Below, in pieces: positions 1 to 11,685 of a DNA stretch of 64,000 nucleotides. The DNA lies in the NCBI GenBank assembly GCA_030407085.1, contig CM059582.1:28719001-28783000 (forward strand), written 5' to 3'. Below the pieces are notes generated by a model. The model did no database searches and was not told the origin of the DNA. It saw only the letters and a list, made by a program, of their open reading frames with translations. How positions within the stretch are numbered: position 1 is the first letter of the stretch; every line of letters begins with the position of its first letter. The translations under genes were made by a program, and so were the position numbers. The DNA is from Trichopria drosophilae (taxonomy: Eukaryota; Arthropoda; Insecta; Hymenoptera; Diapriidae).

Positions 1-2323
1 TTTTTTATTGACCTCTTTTTTTTATTGATACAACTTATGTCTCCCGGTTATGTGTATATAAAAAAAACAAAATTCCTAAATAAAAATATCAGCATTCCAT
101 GATCAGAAACATGAATGAAGCCGGAAGAGTATTGATTCAAATTCAAATCAAACTATGGTTCATATAGCGAGAAAAAGAGCAATAAAACGATATTTTTGTA
201 TCATGGAAATTTTAAAACAAAAGAAAAGACTCCAGAAAACTTTTTTAAAATTTCCCTTCAATTGTTAAAAATCAGTTTCATCCAATCAAATTAAAAAGAA
301 AAAAAAATATGTTTCTTTTAAGTAACGTTTAAGATTATTTTAGGAAATAATTGATTTTAATCTGGAATAGGTGAGAAACTTAGCCATGTGGTTCGCGGGG
401 GCGCAAAATGCAATTTTACACCCGCAAATCGGAGCATAAAATCGAACTTTTGCGCCCGGGTGTGCGAAGAATGAATTACAAGAAATCTATCAGGATAAGA
501 ATTTTAAACTCGTTACTTGGTTGCAACAAATGTTATTTCTCATTTAATGTCAACTTACATTATTTTGAAATTTGAAAAATGACTGCAGAAAATTAATACT
601 TTGATTGGAATAGAAAATCATTGGTCACTTTCGCTAAATTCGATCGTGAAGACACATCCTACGTCAAGGAAGAAAAGTTGCTAATGATTAACATGTGTCA
701 AGAAACATTCCGGAAACGATAATGTGTACGTGTGATTTTCGTGTTAGGAAACGAATCGTTAATCTCATTACGTGACTAAAAAAAACACGAAACCATACCA
801 GCCGACTCTGAGTCATTGTTTGTTTTGCCTAATCTAATTTTAGATTGGTTGTTGTTAATTCTTTAAATAAAATTCTAAGATTTCTTTTCTTTAATAATTT
901 AAATGTTATGTAATTGATAAAGACATGAAACATTAAAAATTGAAATTTCAATTGTAATATTGATGATTCCTGATTAATATTTTTTCTCATGACTGTTGTT
1001 GATATTATTTGTTTATTGACTAATTCAATTAAATAAAATTCTTACATTTATGGTAATAAAAAAAAATTTTTTAAAGTTTCAGTTTTTTAGATTTAATGTG
1101 ATGAAAAATAATTAAAACATTGACTTATGTCGAAAATTATAAATAATATTTTATAATATTTCTGTTAACCTAAAATTCTCATAAGGTTCAAAGTATTAAC
1201 GATTTAGAAATTTGTTGAAAAATCGAATTTTATTTTATTATAACATAAAGATATTGAATATTTAGTTAGTTTTATACAAATTAAATAAACATTTTTCATC
1301 AAATTAAAAACTTAATTACCGGTAAAAAAATTATTTTTAATTCTACTCTTAATAAACAGTAATTTTCGTAAAACAATTTATTTCCTTGTAGTAATTCAGG
1401 AAACGACTAACATTTAAAATACCGTTTTATTTGACGAACAATTATTTTTTTTACTGCATTTAAAAAACCATAACTAATCGCGATAAACATATCGGAAGTT
1501 AAAACTATCATGAGTAACCTGATTTCCATATGCCCTTTATAACGTGTATTACGATTATTTACAGAAGAATTCCAACCTTCGTTTTTCCGTTGTTACGTCG
1601 TTGGCGTCACCTTTTTAACACCTTTATTATTATGAACTGGAAATTCTCACCTTTGTGATTCATAAAATCGTGCAAACGTGGTTTCAATTTCAAGCACGCA
1701 CTTTGCATTTGGCTTACCTTGGTGATTTATTGCGCAAGATATACTTCGAATGCCTCTAGAAATCAGTGCCAATAGTTTCCCTGTCCTTTTTTTAGTTCCA
1801 TTGTAAAAAGAAATATGGAAGAAGTAGCAGTACCCCGATTTCGAGGCGTTTGCAGAATCATTGAAAAGTAGGCGTGCCCGACGTTACGGAAGGTCGTTGA
1901 ATTAATCATTTATAATTGTTATGACATTACAAGCGATTTGTGTGTTAGCATTAAAAACTTGTGTAATATCATGATTGTCTAGTAATTTTAATATTGAAAA
2001 TTTGTCGTTTCATTTTTTAGTAACTTTGCATCATATCTTATATTGAACATTTTTTATTAAACAAGTCTAATGGATTTTAAAAAACACGAACTCCAAGTAT
2101 TAACAATATTTTTTGAATAGTTGAAAAATTAAAATGGCAGATTTTTGTTTTTAAAAATACGATTATGAAACTGTTTTTATGAAATCTTCATTGAGGCAAA
2201 TTAATCATAAAATGTCGAGCATTATTCAGACACGATAGTTTTTAGTTGAGACTAAGTCCTCTACTAATTTATTAGTCAAATAAATGATTGTTAATTCTAT
2301 AGTTAGTTTCAATAGTCATGAAA
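1..2323. other. AT-rich non-coding DNA
   Basis: No coding region is supported; reading frames are short and low in complexity. The only structure seen is a small GC-rich inverted repeat at 397-457, where GGGGCGCAAAA faces TTTTGCGCCC across about 40 bases. Its function is unknown. Confidence 0.6.
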
Positions 2324-2670
2324 TGAAACTATTATATTTCTAGTACACTAATACTTTGAATTTTACAAACAAATTAGTGCTGTTTTGGATTTTTGTATCT
2401 GAAGAAATTGGTCCCTCGTTGGGCGCTACTTGCTGCATCGGCTATAATCATTAAATCATCCTACTAGTGTTTAATTTTACTAGTTACAACCTTCTTACTT
2501 GCAATCCTACATGTGTAATGCCATGCAACAATAATAGAATTTGTTACTAACTAAATTAGTGATTGACTTTGAGTTAACAATTGTTAGCAATGGGATATTT
2601 AAAGTAGTAGAGAACATAATGTCTTTGTACTCATTTATTGTTTGAATAGTCAAAATAAAAAGTCAATATT
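2324..2670 (-). repeat. LTR-element 5' remnant with PBS-like site, copy 1
   Basis: This stretch is a diverged direct copy of 4799-5140 (about 340 bp shared, small indels). On the minus strand positions 2428-2410 read like a retroelement primer-binding site, starting TAGCGCCCAACG where copy 2 has TGGCGCCCAACG. PBS sites of LTR elements normally start TGG just after the LTR, so the higher-coordinate part would be LTR and the lower part leader. No gag or pol follows. It could instead be an ordinary segmental duplication with a chance PBS match. Confidence 0.4.
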
Positions 2671-4798
2671 TGTCAAAACTCATAATTTAGTTCCAGCAAC
2701 AAATCTGAAAATAATTAATTTCTGTTGTTTTGTTTATCCAACACAATGTTCGATGAGAAATCACAAGAAAAATTTTTTTAACTTTTCAAAACGAAAAGTC
2801 AGGATGGATCCCCTTAATCATATTATTATTATCACTGAATACAAGACTCCAATCAAACAAAACAATATGAGTAGGGAATGTGAGAAAATACAAACTCAAT
2901 TGAATCAGAAAAAATCTTCGAGCAATTTATACGTTCGAAATTCAAGAAGAAATTTGAAGAATGTCATGCAAATGTCACTTTTATATGAAATATGTTCTTC
3001 ACAAACATCCATTAACGGATTGCTTTCTCTCGAAAATATATCTCCTTCAAAACAGTGAGATTGTTACACTAATTAGAGATACATTGCACTTTCTCTCAAA
3101 ACCACTTCACGATTTAACAATTTTCAACTTTTTCTTGGATATCTCAAAATTGTTGTATAAAGACGGCTCTATCATTTATGGATCACGATTTTTATTGAAG
3201 GGTATTTTTTTGCAGATTTCTTTGTAAATTAACAGCATAAATCTGACTAAAAATGTGCTTATAAAAAGCTTTGTCGCGATCTAACCATAACCTGTAAATG
3301 GTCTATGAATCGTTCGTGACAGACATAATTGATGTATCCCATCTATTACGTGATCATTACGTTAAAATGTGATCGTACGAAACAATCGTAAACGAAATCA
3401 TTCGGATTGATTAATTGCGAAATCCAGGTGGCACCTTTTCAAAAAACGAAAAGACAAGAGTAGCCTACTTGCTCAACTTGCACGAAACCTTGTCATTCTT
3501 CTGACTTTAAGTCACCATGGCCTACTTGCCCTTCGCTTCTGGAGAGAGATCTAGATCACGAATCTACGGAATATGAAGACCTCGATTAGGCGCATTCGAT
3601 CGAAGGAGTCATCGCCGATACTATGCGTTGGCATTAAAATCACCAAGGTCTGCGCCATTTATAAACATTCGTATCGATCGTATTATTCCATTTTTCCTTC
3701 TTGTACAAAAATCTTTTTTTTAAATATCTCAAGATAATCTTATACATTTTTCTTGTAGCTTTCCAAAAATACAATTTTCTGACTATTACATAAATGAAAT
3801 TTGGTATAACTTACTTATTTAGCGAAATGAACAACTACAAGTAGTAAATAATATTAGTGTTTCTTCAATCTGCTTTGATAATATCTAAGTAGATATGTAT
3901 TTGAAATTAATACTTAATTAATTATAATTTTATTATCTAAATAAATACTATGTTATGGTCGTCTTTTATTATGTAAATATCACTGTAGTATTTATAAATC
4001 TCTTGTGATGAACTAAGATAGACTTAATGTTACTATTAATCACTTTTTCAAGCGGTTTTTTTTAATTCTTCAGAAACCTGACTGAATAATTCAGAATAAT
4101 TTGCTTATTTCTCGAAAAAAATGTTTATGAGTTTGTTTATGAAAAATGTCTCGGCGAAATCTCTCGAATTAAAAAAAAATTATGGTTTATTTTCGATTTC
4201 ATTTGAATATTTTAGGTTAGGAAGTGCAGTTATCTTTCCTCGTAAGTGACAACTAATAAGTCTCAATCGAAAACGTCAATTCCTAACCTAAAATACGCAA
4301 ATAAATAAAAAAATCTATTTCGATATTGGTAAATAAAATTCATTTCAGTCATGATTCATTAACATTTTTTCTAAAAATTAAAATATGGAAAAGGCAAGGA
4401 ACTTTTATTCTCGTAACATAATCAATTATAAACTCAGAATTCATTAAAATTTCTTTGTTAAATAAAACGCCAATCATCATATTACAGGATAATTCATACG
4501 AGACGAGTAAATTGCTCGTCAGTGAAAACATCAAATACGTTTTAACTCTCCGACTTTTTGAATTTCGTGAAAGTGAGCGCACTTGCACGCAACTTAAGAC
4601 TAAAAGAAAATAATTTATATCGTTTAAGTGATATAAAAACGTTTATATTCAATTAAACTAAGGTGTCATGATAATTACAGGATTCAAAAATTAATGAGAA
4701 AATTGTCATCGTATCGTGAAAGAGAAGTTAATTATGTTGTCTTCGTGGTTAATATTTACAAGTGTTATCATTAATTAGTTTTAAAGGATTCAATTTGT
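2671..4798. other. AT-rich non-coding DNA between the two repeats
   Basis: No supported gene. A less AT-rich patch at about 3420-3680 contains a TATAAA at its end and a short ATG frame, but no recognisable protein or splice pattern. Its role is unknown. Confidence 0.5.
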
Positions 4799-5140
4799 TG
4801 AAACTATTATATTTCTTGTACACTAATACTTTGAATTTTACAAACAAATTAGTGCTGTTTTGGTTTTTGTATCTGGTCCCTCGTTGGGCGCCACTTGCAG
4901 CATCGGCTATAATCATTATATCGTCCTACTACGTTTTAATTTTACTAACTACAACCTCTATACTTGCAATCCTAAATGTGTAATGCAATGCAACGATGGT
5001 ACTATTTGCTACTAACTAAATTAGTGATTGAATTTATATCTTTGCGTTAACAATTGTTAGCAATGGGATATTTAAACTAGTAGAGAACATAATATCTTTG
5101 TATTCGTTTATGGTTTGAATAGTCAAAACAAAAAGTCAAA
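4799..5140 (-). repeat. LTR-element 5' remnant with PBS-like site, copy 2
   Basis: Direct copy of 2324-2670, about 2.47 kb downstream. The minus strand at 4893-4875 reads TGGCGCCCAACGAGGGACC, a good match in form to primer-binding sites of retrovirus-like LTR elements. The adjacent sequence lacks gag/pol. Both copies share the leader as well as the putative LTR, so they look like two separate 5' ends rather than the two LTRs of one element. Confidence 0.45.
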
Positions 5141-6549
5141 ATTTGATCAAAAAGTAATTAAAATACTGGAACGAAACCAAAATTTTTTGACCGGAACAAC
5201 TTTTCTAATCGACACATGTGATTTTCGAAGAAACTTCAGAAATTCCTGTTTATTTTGGAAAAGAATTTTAATTTTTAGTTTTGAAAACTCTCTGTGAATT
5301 TGTTTTTTTATCTATAAAGTAAAATTGTCATTTTTTCTAATAAATTTTGAAAAATCAATGCCGTTGCTAAATTCGCCAAAAACTAAACTTGAGCCCATTG
5401 TAAAAATTGAATCGTCGTCAAAGCAAGAATAGTTTCCACAAATTTGAGCGTGGGCTATTCTTTTGAAAATGAATTGAAATAATAAAAAATAAAGCCTTAA
5501 AAAAGGCGATTTTTGAGGTTTTTTTAAAAAGAAAACTACTTCCTGGAATGGTTTAATTTTTTAAGAACATATTTATAGATAAACAAAAAAACGTGGACCA
5601 AAGAATTGAAATATCAGAAAAATCCTTCACTGCGACCTTCACAGTAGCTTAAATCAAAACTGAACAATCGTTTACCAAACCAAAAGATGTCGGTATTACC
5701 ATGGCCCTCCAGATGCAAAAACATCAACAAATAGAACTCTGAGAACTCACTGAATCAAAATCTCGCCACAGAATATTTCTATTACACCAAGACTTTAAGA
5801 TATCCTAACCTAAAAGTAAAGAAATACCATTTTTTTTCATATTTATTAAGTTTTTGTGGCGGAACAAAATGTTTTTCGCAATTTAACAAAAATCAGATTA
5901 ACGTGTTTTTTTTCATCGAGTTGTAGAATTTTTTGTCATGGCAAGATCATGATTGAAAAGGATGTTCTAATATCTCAAAATCTTAACGTGATAGAAAAAT
6001 TCTAGGGCCAGATTTGGATTTGTAACGAGAACTTTCGGAAAAGTATAATCCAGTCTCTGGGTAGAAATTTGTTGGCCTCTGTAATTTGTCTTCAAGTTAG
6101 AACTGCAGCAATTACTGATTACATGATTGATGGATGCTACTTTTCTCATGGTCTGCAACCCAAAAACTATTGAAATTTTAGCATGTTATTTGTATATACT
6201 ACCAAAACTCTTTAAAAATTGCACACTAGTGGTGCGCCTGAACAACAATATATATTTCTGAAGTCGATACTCACAATAACTCAGAATAGGAAAGTCGTTA
6301 ACCTACGAAGGAGGGCTCTATGTTTGAAGAGGCGTACCCATATGTATCGACTCTTTCTTATCCAAGTGTCAATACACGCTTCTAACATGTTGCACAAGAT
6401 ATATGCCCGCTACGGTTCGTGACAGTGAAAGTGCCTCTCCTTGAAACTCTCGCGATTTCTTACGTTAAACAACTAAACTGGGTGCGAACTCTCTACGGAG
6501 ACGAGCACGAACAATGCAACAATTGAATTGCCTCAAGAAATTATGAGCT
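5141..6549. other. Intergenic DNA and probable promoter/5' UTR of the SVWC gene
   Basis: No gene is supported at 5141-6200. Base composition becomes less AT-rich from about 6290, which would fit promoter or 5' UTR sequence of the downstream SVWC gene. A short upstream ATG frame of about 10 codons lies at about 6513. No confident TATA box or initiator was identified. Confidence 0.4.
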
Positions 6550-7136
6550 ATGTGGAATGTAACGTTTTATGACCTCGAGAATTGTACAAAACTTGATCCC
6601 GATAGCTCACAGGATCATTTTTTATGCATTTGCTACTTCCTTCTATACTCTTTGTTATTTTACTCTTCTTTATCGATGGAGAGTGTTCCAATTCATAGGG
6701 GTTGTGGTATGGTTACCAGTTTGGACTTAAATTATGTCTGTTCATTTCCTTTCATTCTTTTTTTATATACAATCAAATCTAACCTTATTTCATTTCTGTT
6801 ACAGATTTCCCTGGAATGTGCTTCGCGTCTACCCGATGCGCAACCATTGAGCCAAAGGCTTCCTGGGAACTTTCGCCATTCTGTGGTCGCTCTACCTGTG
6901 TCCCTGCTGATGACAACTCTGGCCGTCTTTTCGAACTCGTAGAAGATTGCGGACCTCTCCCCAAGGCCAACCCCAAGTGCAAGCTCTCTGACAAGACGAA
7001 CAAGACCGCTTCCTTCCCTGATTGTTGCCCAATCTTCGAATGCGAAAAAGGAGTAACTCTTGAATACCCTGAAATCCCAACGGTACCAGTCCCCGAAGAA
7101 GTTGAAGGTGCCAAGCCTGCTGAACCCAAAGCTTAA
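6550..7136 (+). CDS. Secreted single-domain von Willebrand factor type C (SVWC, Vago-like) peptide; two exons
   Basis: The 3' exon (6805-7136) is the secure part. It follows a good acceptor (pyrimidine tract, ACAG) and encodes an SVWC domain: GMC, then PFC, STC, EDC, PKC, a CC pair and FEC, followed by a Pro/Glu/Ala tail ending at TAA 7134-7136. SVWC peptides are small secreted arthropod proteins; Vago is induced by viral infection in flies and mosquitoes. A consensus donor (G|GTATGG) at 6707 gives a 98-bp phase-1 intron and joins in frame to 6550-6706, which carries a hydrophobic stretch resembling a signal peptide. That stretch starts about 23 residues in, so the true start may be further upstream or in another exon. 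Two extra cysteines (in HRGC and STRC) add to the usual eight. The exon is clearly richer in GC than its surroundings. Confidence 0.75.
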
Positions 7137-8310
7137 ATCTTAAGCAAACGTAGATCACTGACGACGGAGACCGGAAGTATCCAGGATCGATCGTCTCTCT
7201 CGATTTCGTCAACTCCATCAATGATTCCTTTTTTAAATTCACACGTGACCAACAACAAAATCGGTTTGGTCAATTCGGGATAAGTAACAACAGCAGAAAA
7301 AACGAGCATTCTCACTGCCTAGAGTGTTTTGGAAGGTATTTGACAAGCCGTTAGAGAATTTTCTTCATTGCGAATGATTCATAGTCCATTAGAGTGTTGT
7401 AAGGATCAACTTAAGATTATGGGATCTGGAATTTGACATCCATAGGTAAATTGAAGAATACTTCCATCGAATCACTGAAGTTGGGCCAGATCCCCATATA
7501 TTTTGTAAATACAAGCTGCACTTACGACACACGCAAGATTTTAAACATCGAAAATATCTTCACATGACGAAAAGTTGTCTGATAAGCTGTTGGTTTAGAT
7601 GCGATGGTCAGAAAGGTAAATCTCACTTACCAAACGAAAGATCTTAACTGATCATTCTATCACATTTTGGATTAAACGGGTAATCACATTCGTCACTCAT
7701 GAAACCTGAATATATTTTATGATTGCTATCAATACAAGAAACTACCAAATTATTATCAATGGTGTAGGAAATGCCATTGTGCCAAGTTTCGAATCAACCG
7801 AAAATCATTTGTCGACTAAACCTAGACGTAGTCATCACCACGCTTCGCACACGTAAATAAACAACAAAATAACCTAGTTTCCTGAGGATCTACAAACCGA
7901 TTCGTTGTTTTAAAAGGAAATTGCTTCGAGCTGATCGATAGAGAAAGACGATATCGATGTTCGATCTGTAGGTAGAAGATCAAGAGAAGAGTTTTTACAA
8001 CTGTTTTGTACATCATTAACGTTCGCTATTAACGTTTAGCTGTGAATAAATTTAAGAAGCTTTCCATCCTCATTTTGTGCGACCACACTTGTACACATTT
8101 AATCGAGTCCGAACACGAAGCGCTTATATAAGAAAATTTATATATATATACATTTACATAAATGGCTTATACGCATATACGATGAATTGTGTGATTTTAA
8201 TTGTACGTGATTTAATTAAAGTAGTTAATTTTATTGTTTACGTGACGTATCTGTATATTGCACCGATGCACCCATCCTTGTACACCTTACTGCAGTTTTT
8301 GAATGATTAA
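7137..8310 (+). other. Probable 3' UTR of the SVWC gene, with AATAAA at 8045-8050
   Basis: The stretch after the stop has no conserved frame and is less AT-rich than the flanks. A canonical AATAAA occurs at 8045-8050, about 0.9 kb after the stop, with TG-rich sequence downstream. The transcript end is inferred, not seen. Confidence 0.4.
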
Positions 8311-9429
8311 AGTATTTTTATTTCTAAAAGTTGGCATTGGTTCATTTCTCGGGTGTCTGGAAATTTCAGTAAGTATGTGGTTGTGTTTCAGAATAGATAA
8401 AAATAGTTGTGTTTGGCTTCTATGGAAAATACATCCCAGCAGGACCGAATGAAATAAAAATCGTTAAATATTACTTTGGAAAAATCGTTTATACTGACTG
8501 TACGATTACAGGTGGTAAAACAACTGTTTCGATCCGATTTTCTATATCGGGATTTATGGGAATTACAATGGGATTTAATAGGAATTATATCCCTTTTCAA
8601 GAATTAATGGATTTCGATCCGATTTTGGTAGCAACTGGCCAATCGGAAATAATGGGAAAATTCGTTCTTTCGAGACCATACCAGTAGGTTTCATAGTGAT
8701 TTTGTAAGTAACAATCTACGGGGAATTAATCGGAACATCCCAACATTCAGAATCAATGAGAATTAATCAGACTTTGAAAGCGAAATTTCAATGAGATTTA
8801 AAAAGAAGATTCCTCCTTCCGGGACCAATGGGTTTCATTCGGATTTTGTGAATTAGAGTTCAATGAGAAGCAATCGGCTAATTTGGAGATTTAAGATCAC
8901 TTAGACTTAATTCTATAAAATGATACTGAACTATAATCAGTTTTTTGTCCAAATTGATGCAACCTGATAAACTTTCTATCCATTTCAATACATTTTAATC
9001 GTGTTTTGGCCTCAATTTTAACAGGCTAACCATTCATTAAATCCGGTAGGTGTCAGTTAATAATAAGGAATCGGTGATTTCGAGTCTTGCATTTACAATT
9101 AATTCCTATTTAGTATGAAGTTATAATCAATCTTATAATATCCCATTTGATAAAGCGAGAAGAATTTCTGATTGATTACCATTAACGAACCGTCACACAG
9201 CTTCCTAAAGAACCCCATTGAATTATCGCCTTCCGATTGAATCCCATTTAACCTTGTCTGGAAAAAATAAATTGGTACCGATTCAGTTTCTTCTGGTAAC
9301 TACGTTTTAAATCCGATAGGAGTCAGTTAATACGAAAGAATCGGTGATTTTGAGTCTCGCATTTACGATTAAACCCCATTGTCATATGTTTAATCGGAAT
9401 GTTTAAGCAGGGTTAGTACACACCTGACA
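8311..9429. repeat. Degenerate interspersed repeat region
   Basis: Positions 9042-9098 and 9311-9368 are diverged direct copies of the same 57-bp string (core AATCGGTGATTT, GAGTCT, GCATTTAC), 269 bp apart. Related TCGGAATT/GGGAATTA words recur through 8530-9260. No protein is supported; the 92-codon frame at 8409 is low-complexity. Confidence 0.4.
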
Positions 9430-10200
9430 TCAAGGGCGGGGAAGTAGTACAAAAATGTAACCAAAATTGGACTTTAGAGAAAGTTTCCATATTATTTCTA
9501 GGTTCAAAACCATTTCCACTTAAAATCGTAGCTGCTCCCTTTTTTGAGATAAGCATATTTTTATACTTTAGGGTTTACGTAAATAAAGTGTACCTGTTTC
9601 CAACACAATGCTGAACCGATTTAGTGGAAATTTTACTTCAATTGTTTTTTAAGATATAAAGAAAAATATCCAGTGATGGAATTGAACCATGAGGGCTCCA
9701 TTCCCAATACTTGAATCAATTCCATCAAGTAAAACTTACTGGAACATATAACGGTCATGTTTGCAATTTATAACAATCACACGACCTTTTACTTCAGGAA
9801 ATTATTTAAGTACAAAACTCCTATTAACAAATTCAATAATAAGAACGCTATAGTTTTATTACTAACTATGAGTTTCGATGGGTTATTTTGCTCAAAATTA
9901 TATTTTACCCGCAAGAGGCGCATATCATCAAGAGAACTTTTAATTCTCAAATCCATTTGTCAATGCCATAATAATTTCTTTATTATTTTTTTTTATTGCA
10001 TTAAAAAATGTCCTATTGTCATTCAAGATTTAATTATATTTTCGACTCGTCGACCATGCTCACGGTGTCGATAACTACAGAAAAAAAAATGTTTAGCCAT
10101 AATAAGACGTATTTGCAAGTATTTTCAACATTTCCCATTTTTTTCATCAGATCTGTGGATATTTTTTTTATGAATGCAGGCGAATACCTAATTTCGTTTT
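9430..10200 (+). repeat. Half-copy of the foldback family seen at 46.7-48.2 kb
   Basis: Positions 9480-9590 resemble 46690-46790 and, inverted, 48110-48215: shared words include TTTCCA.ATTATTTCTA, TCGTAGCTGCTCCC and TTTTTTGAGATAA. Positions 9860-9960 resemble the centre of that element near 47340-47440 (ATCATCAAGAGAAC). Only one arm plus centre is present. Non-coding. Confidence 0.45.
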
Positions 10201-10448
10201 AGAAACTAGCTAGGATGTTGTGGTTAGTACATCATGTACTTTCTACTAATGGTAGATTTTTTTATTATTATACAAAACTGTTATAAAAGCCTTCGGATAA
10301 AGTATAACCTTATTTGAGTTTTTTTGGATTTTCCTAGTTTTTTGGGAGCTGAATAAAAATTGCAAGTTTCCATTAGAAATGGTGTTTTATTAGAATACTT
10401 ATTCTTTTTTACTAAAGCTCGGAAACTTTTCGACGGTAGTTGACGTAC

Positions 10449-11685
10449 ACTGAGAAAATTTTCCTTGGGAAAATCCGTATAACGTCTGATTTCAACAAGA
10501 AATACTTTAAAAATTCACTTTACTACATGTTGATTAAGTTAAGTGATGGACTTAGTTACTCCAAACTAAGGCACCAGTCATCTTAAACTGGAGCGACAGC
10601 CGTCTCCAGTTTAGCACCACAGGTATATGGGCAAATCTCCAGAACCTTTAGATTTAGTGTTATTTGCATTTTATGAAACTTGTTAAAATGTCGCACCGTC
10701 AAATGTAATTTCCACATTTTTCTTCCGTTTAGTAAACATTATTTTTACAAACAACGCTACATTACTTTTGTATTTAAATATATTGTTCATAAAGGTTTGA
10801 AGAATTCAATGTTATGTTTGTTAATTACATACTCTTTGTACTAAATGAGCTGTAATAACCGAAAATATGTAGTCAAGTTTTCTTGTCGCATCCGAAATGC
10901 TCCATGGTAAGGTAAATCGCACAATGAAATTAGAATAAAACAATGGTTTTTTTTAACGCAAAGTATTATTTCAGTGCATCTGTGCATGAAAACCAACAAA
11001 GATTAGAATCGCTTTTCATTCATCTTTTCGAATTTATAATACCGAAATTACTTGGAAACAAATCCAATGTCGCCTCCACAATCAAGTCTGCTTCGCTTAA
11101 AAAATAAAAAATTCGAAAAGTAACATTTTCAAAAGGCATATAAATGTGTTATTAAGATATAGGTGGTTGTGCTTCTCAACCCCGTTTATATTTACACTTT
11201 TATTTATAAAAATTCGCAAATGTAACTGTCGCTACCGCAATCCTGAATTTTGACATTCTATATGAACATTTTGCCCCACATCGATAAATGTATAACCCGA
11301 ACTGTCATCGTGTCATAAGTTCAAAATATTAACCGGCGAAATGGATCGTTTGAAGGAACTAAAATGGTTAAATTAGAAGAAATACGAAAAAAGGATAATA
11401 AAAGAGCTAAGAAATGAAAAGAAAAGAGATAAAAATGTACTTTACAACATTGCTATTAGCATTTTTATAACTGTTTGATTCTTAATATAACAGGTACTGA
11501 CACTCGCTTAAGTGTTGCTCATGAATAAATATCTATTTCTGAATGTATCAAGCACCGGTACCAAAAAAATCAGAAGTGTGCTTGCATCTTTATTATTCAA
11601 AAATGTCGACTTCAAAATTGAAAGGTTCTGGAGATTTGCCCATATACTAGCACATCTGTCATCTGAAACTTTTCTCAGTGCATAG
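10449..11685. mobile_element. Foldback/MITE-like element with CACTGAGAAAA termini
   Basis: The left end reads CACTGAGAAAA and the right end is its complement, TTTTCTCAGTG. About 170 bp inside the left end, a 20-plus-base string (TATGGGCAAATCTCCAGAAC) has its inverted partner close to the right end at about 11625-11655. The interior is AT-rich with no coding capacity, so this looks like a non-autonomous DNA element of about 1.24 kb. No target duplication was confirmed. Confidence 0.5.

Noticed and set aside
4762..4983. 73-codon hydrophobic frame
   Set aside because: It lies in the LTR-remnant repeat; the other copy (2324-2670) has frameshifts in the same place, so it is not a conserved protein.
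6624..6698. Alternative signal-peptide frame (ATG at 6624)
   Set aside because: A convincing hydrophobic start, but it meets a stop before a good donor; the donor at 6707 is in phase only with the frame that begins at 6550.
8409..8687. 92-codon + frame with an opposite 70-codon frame
   Set aside because: Low-complexity Ile/Phe/Gly/Tyr content over a degenerate repeat; no domain and an equally long shadow on the other strand.
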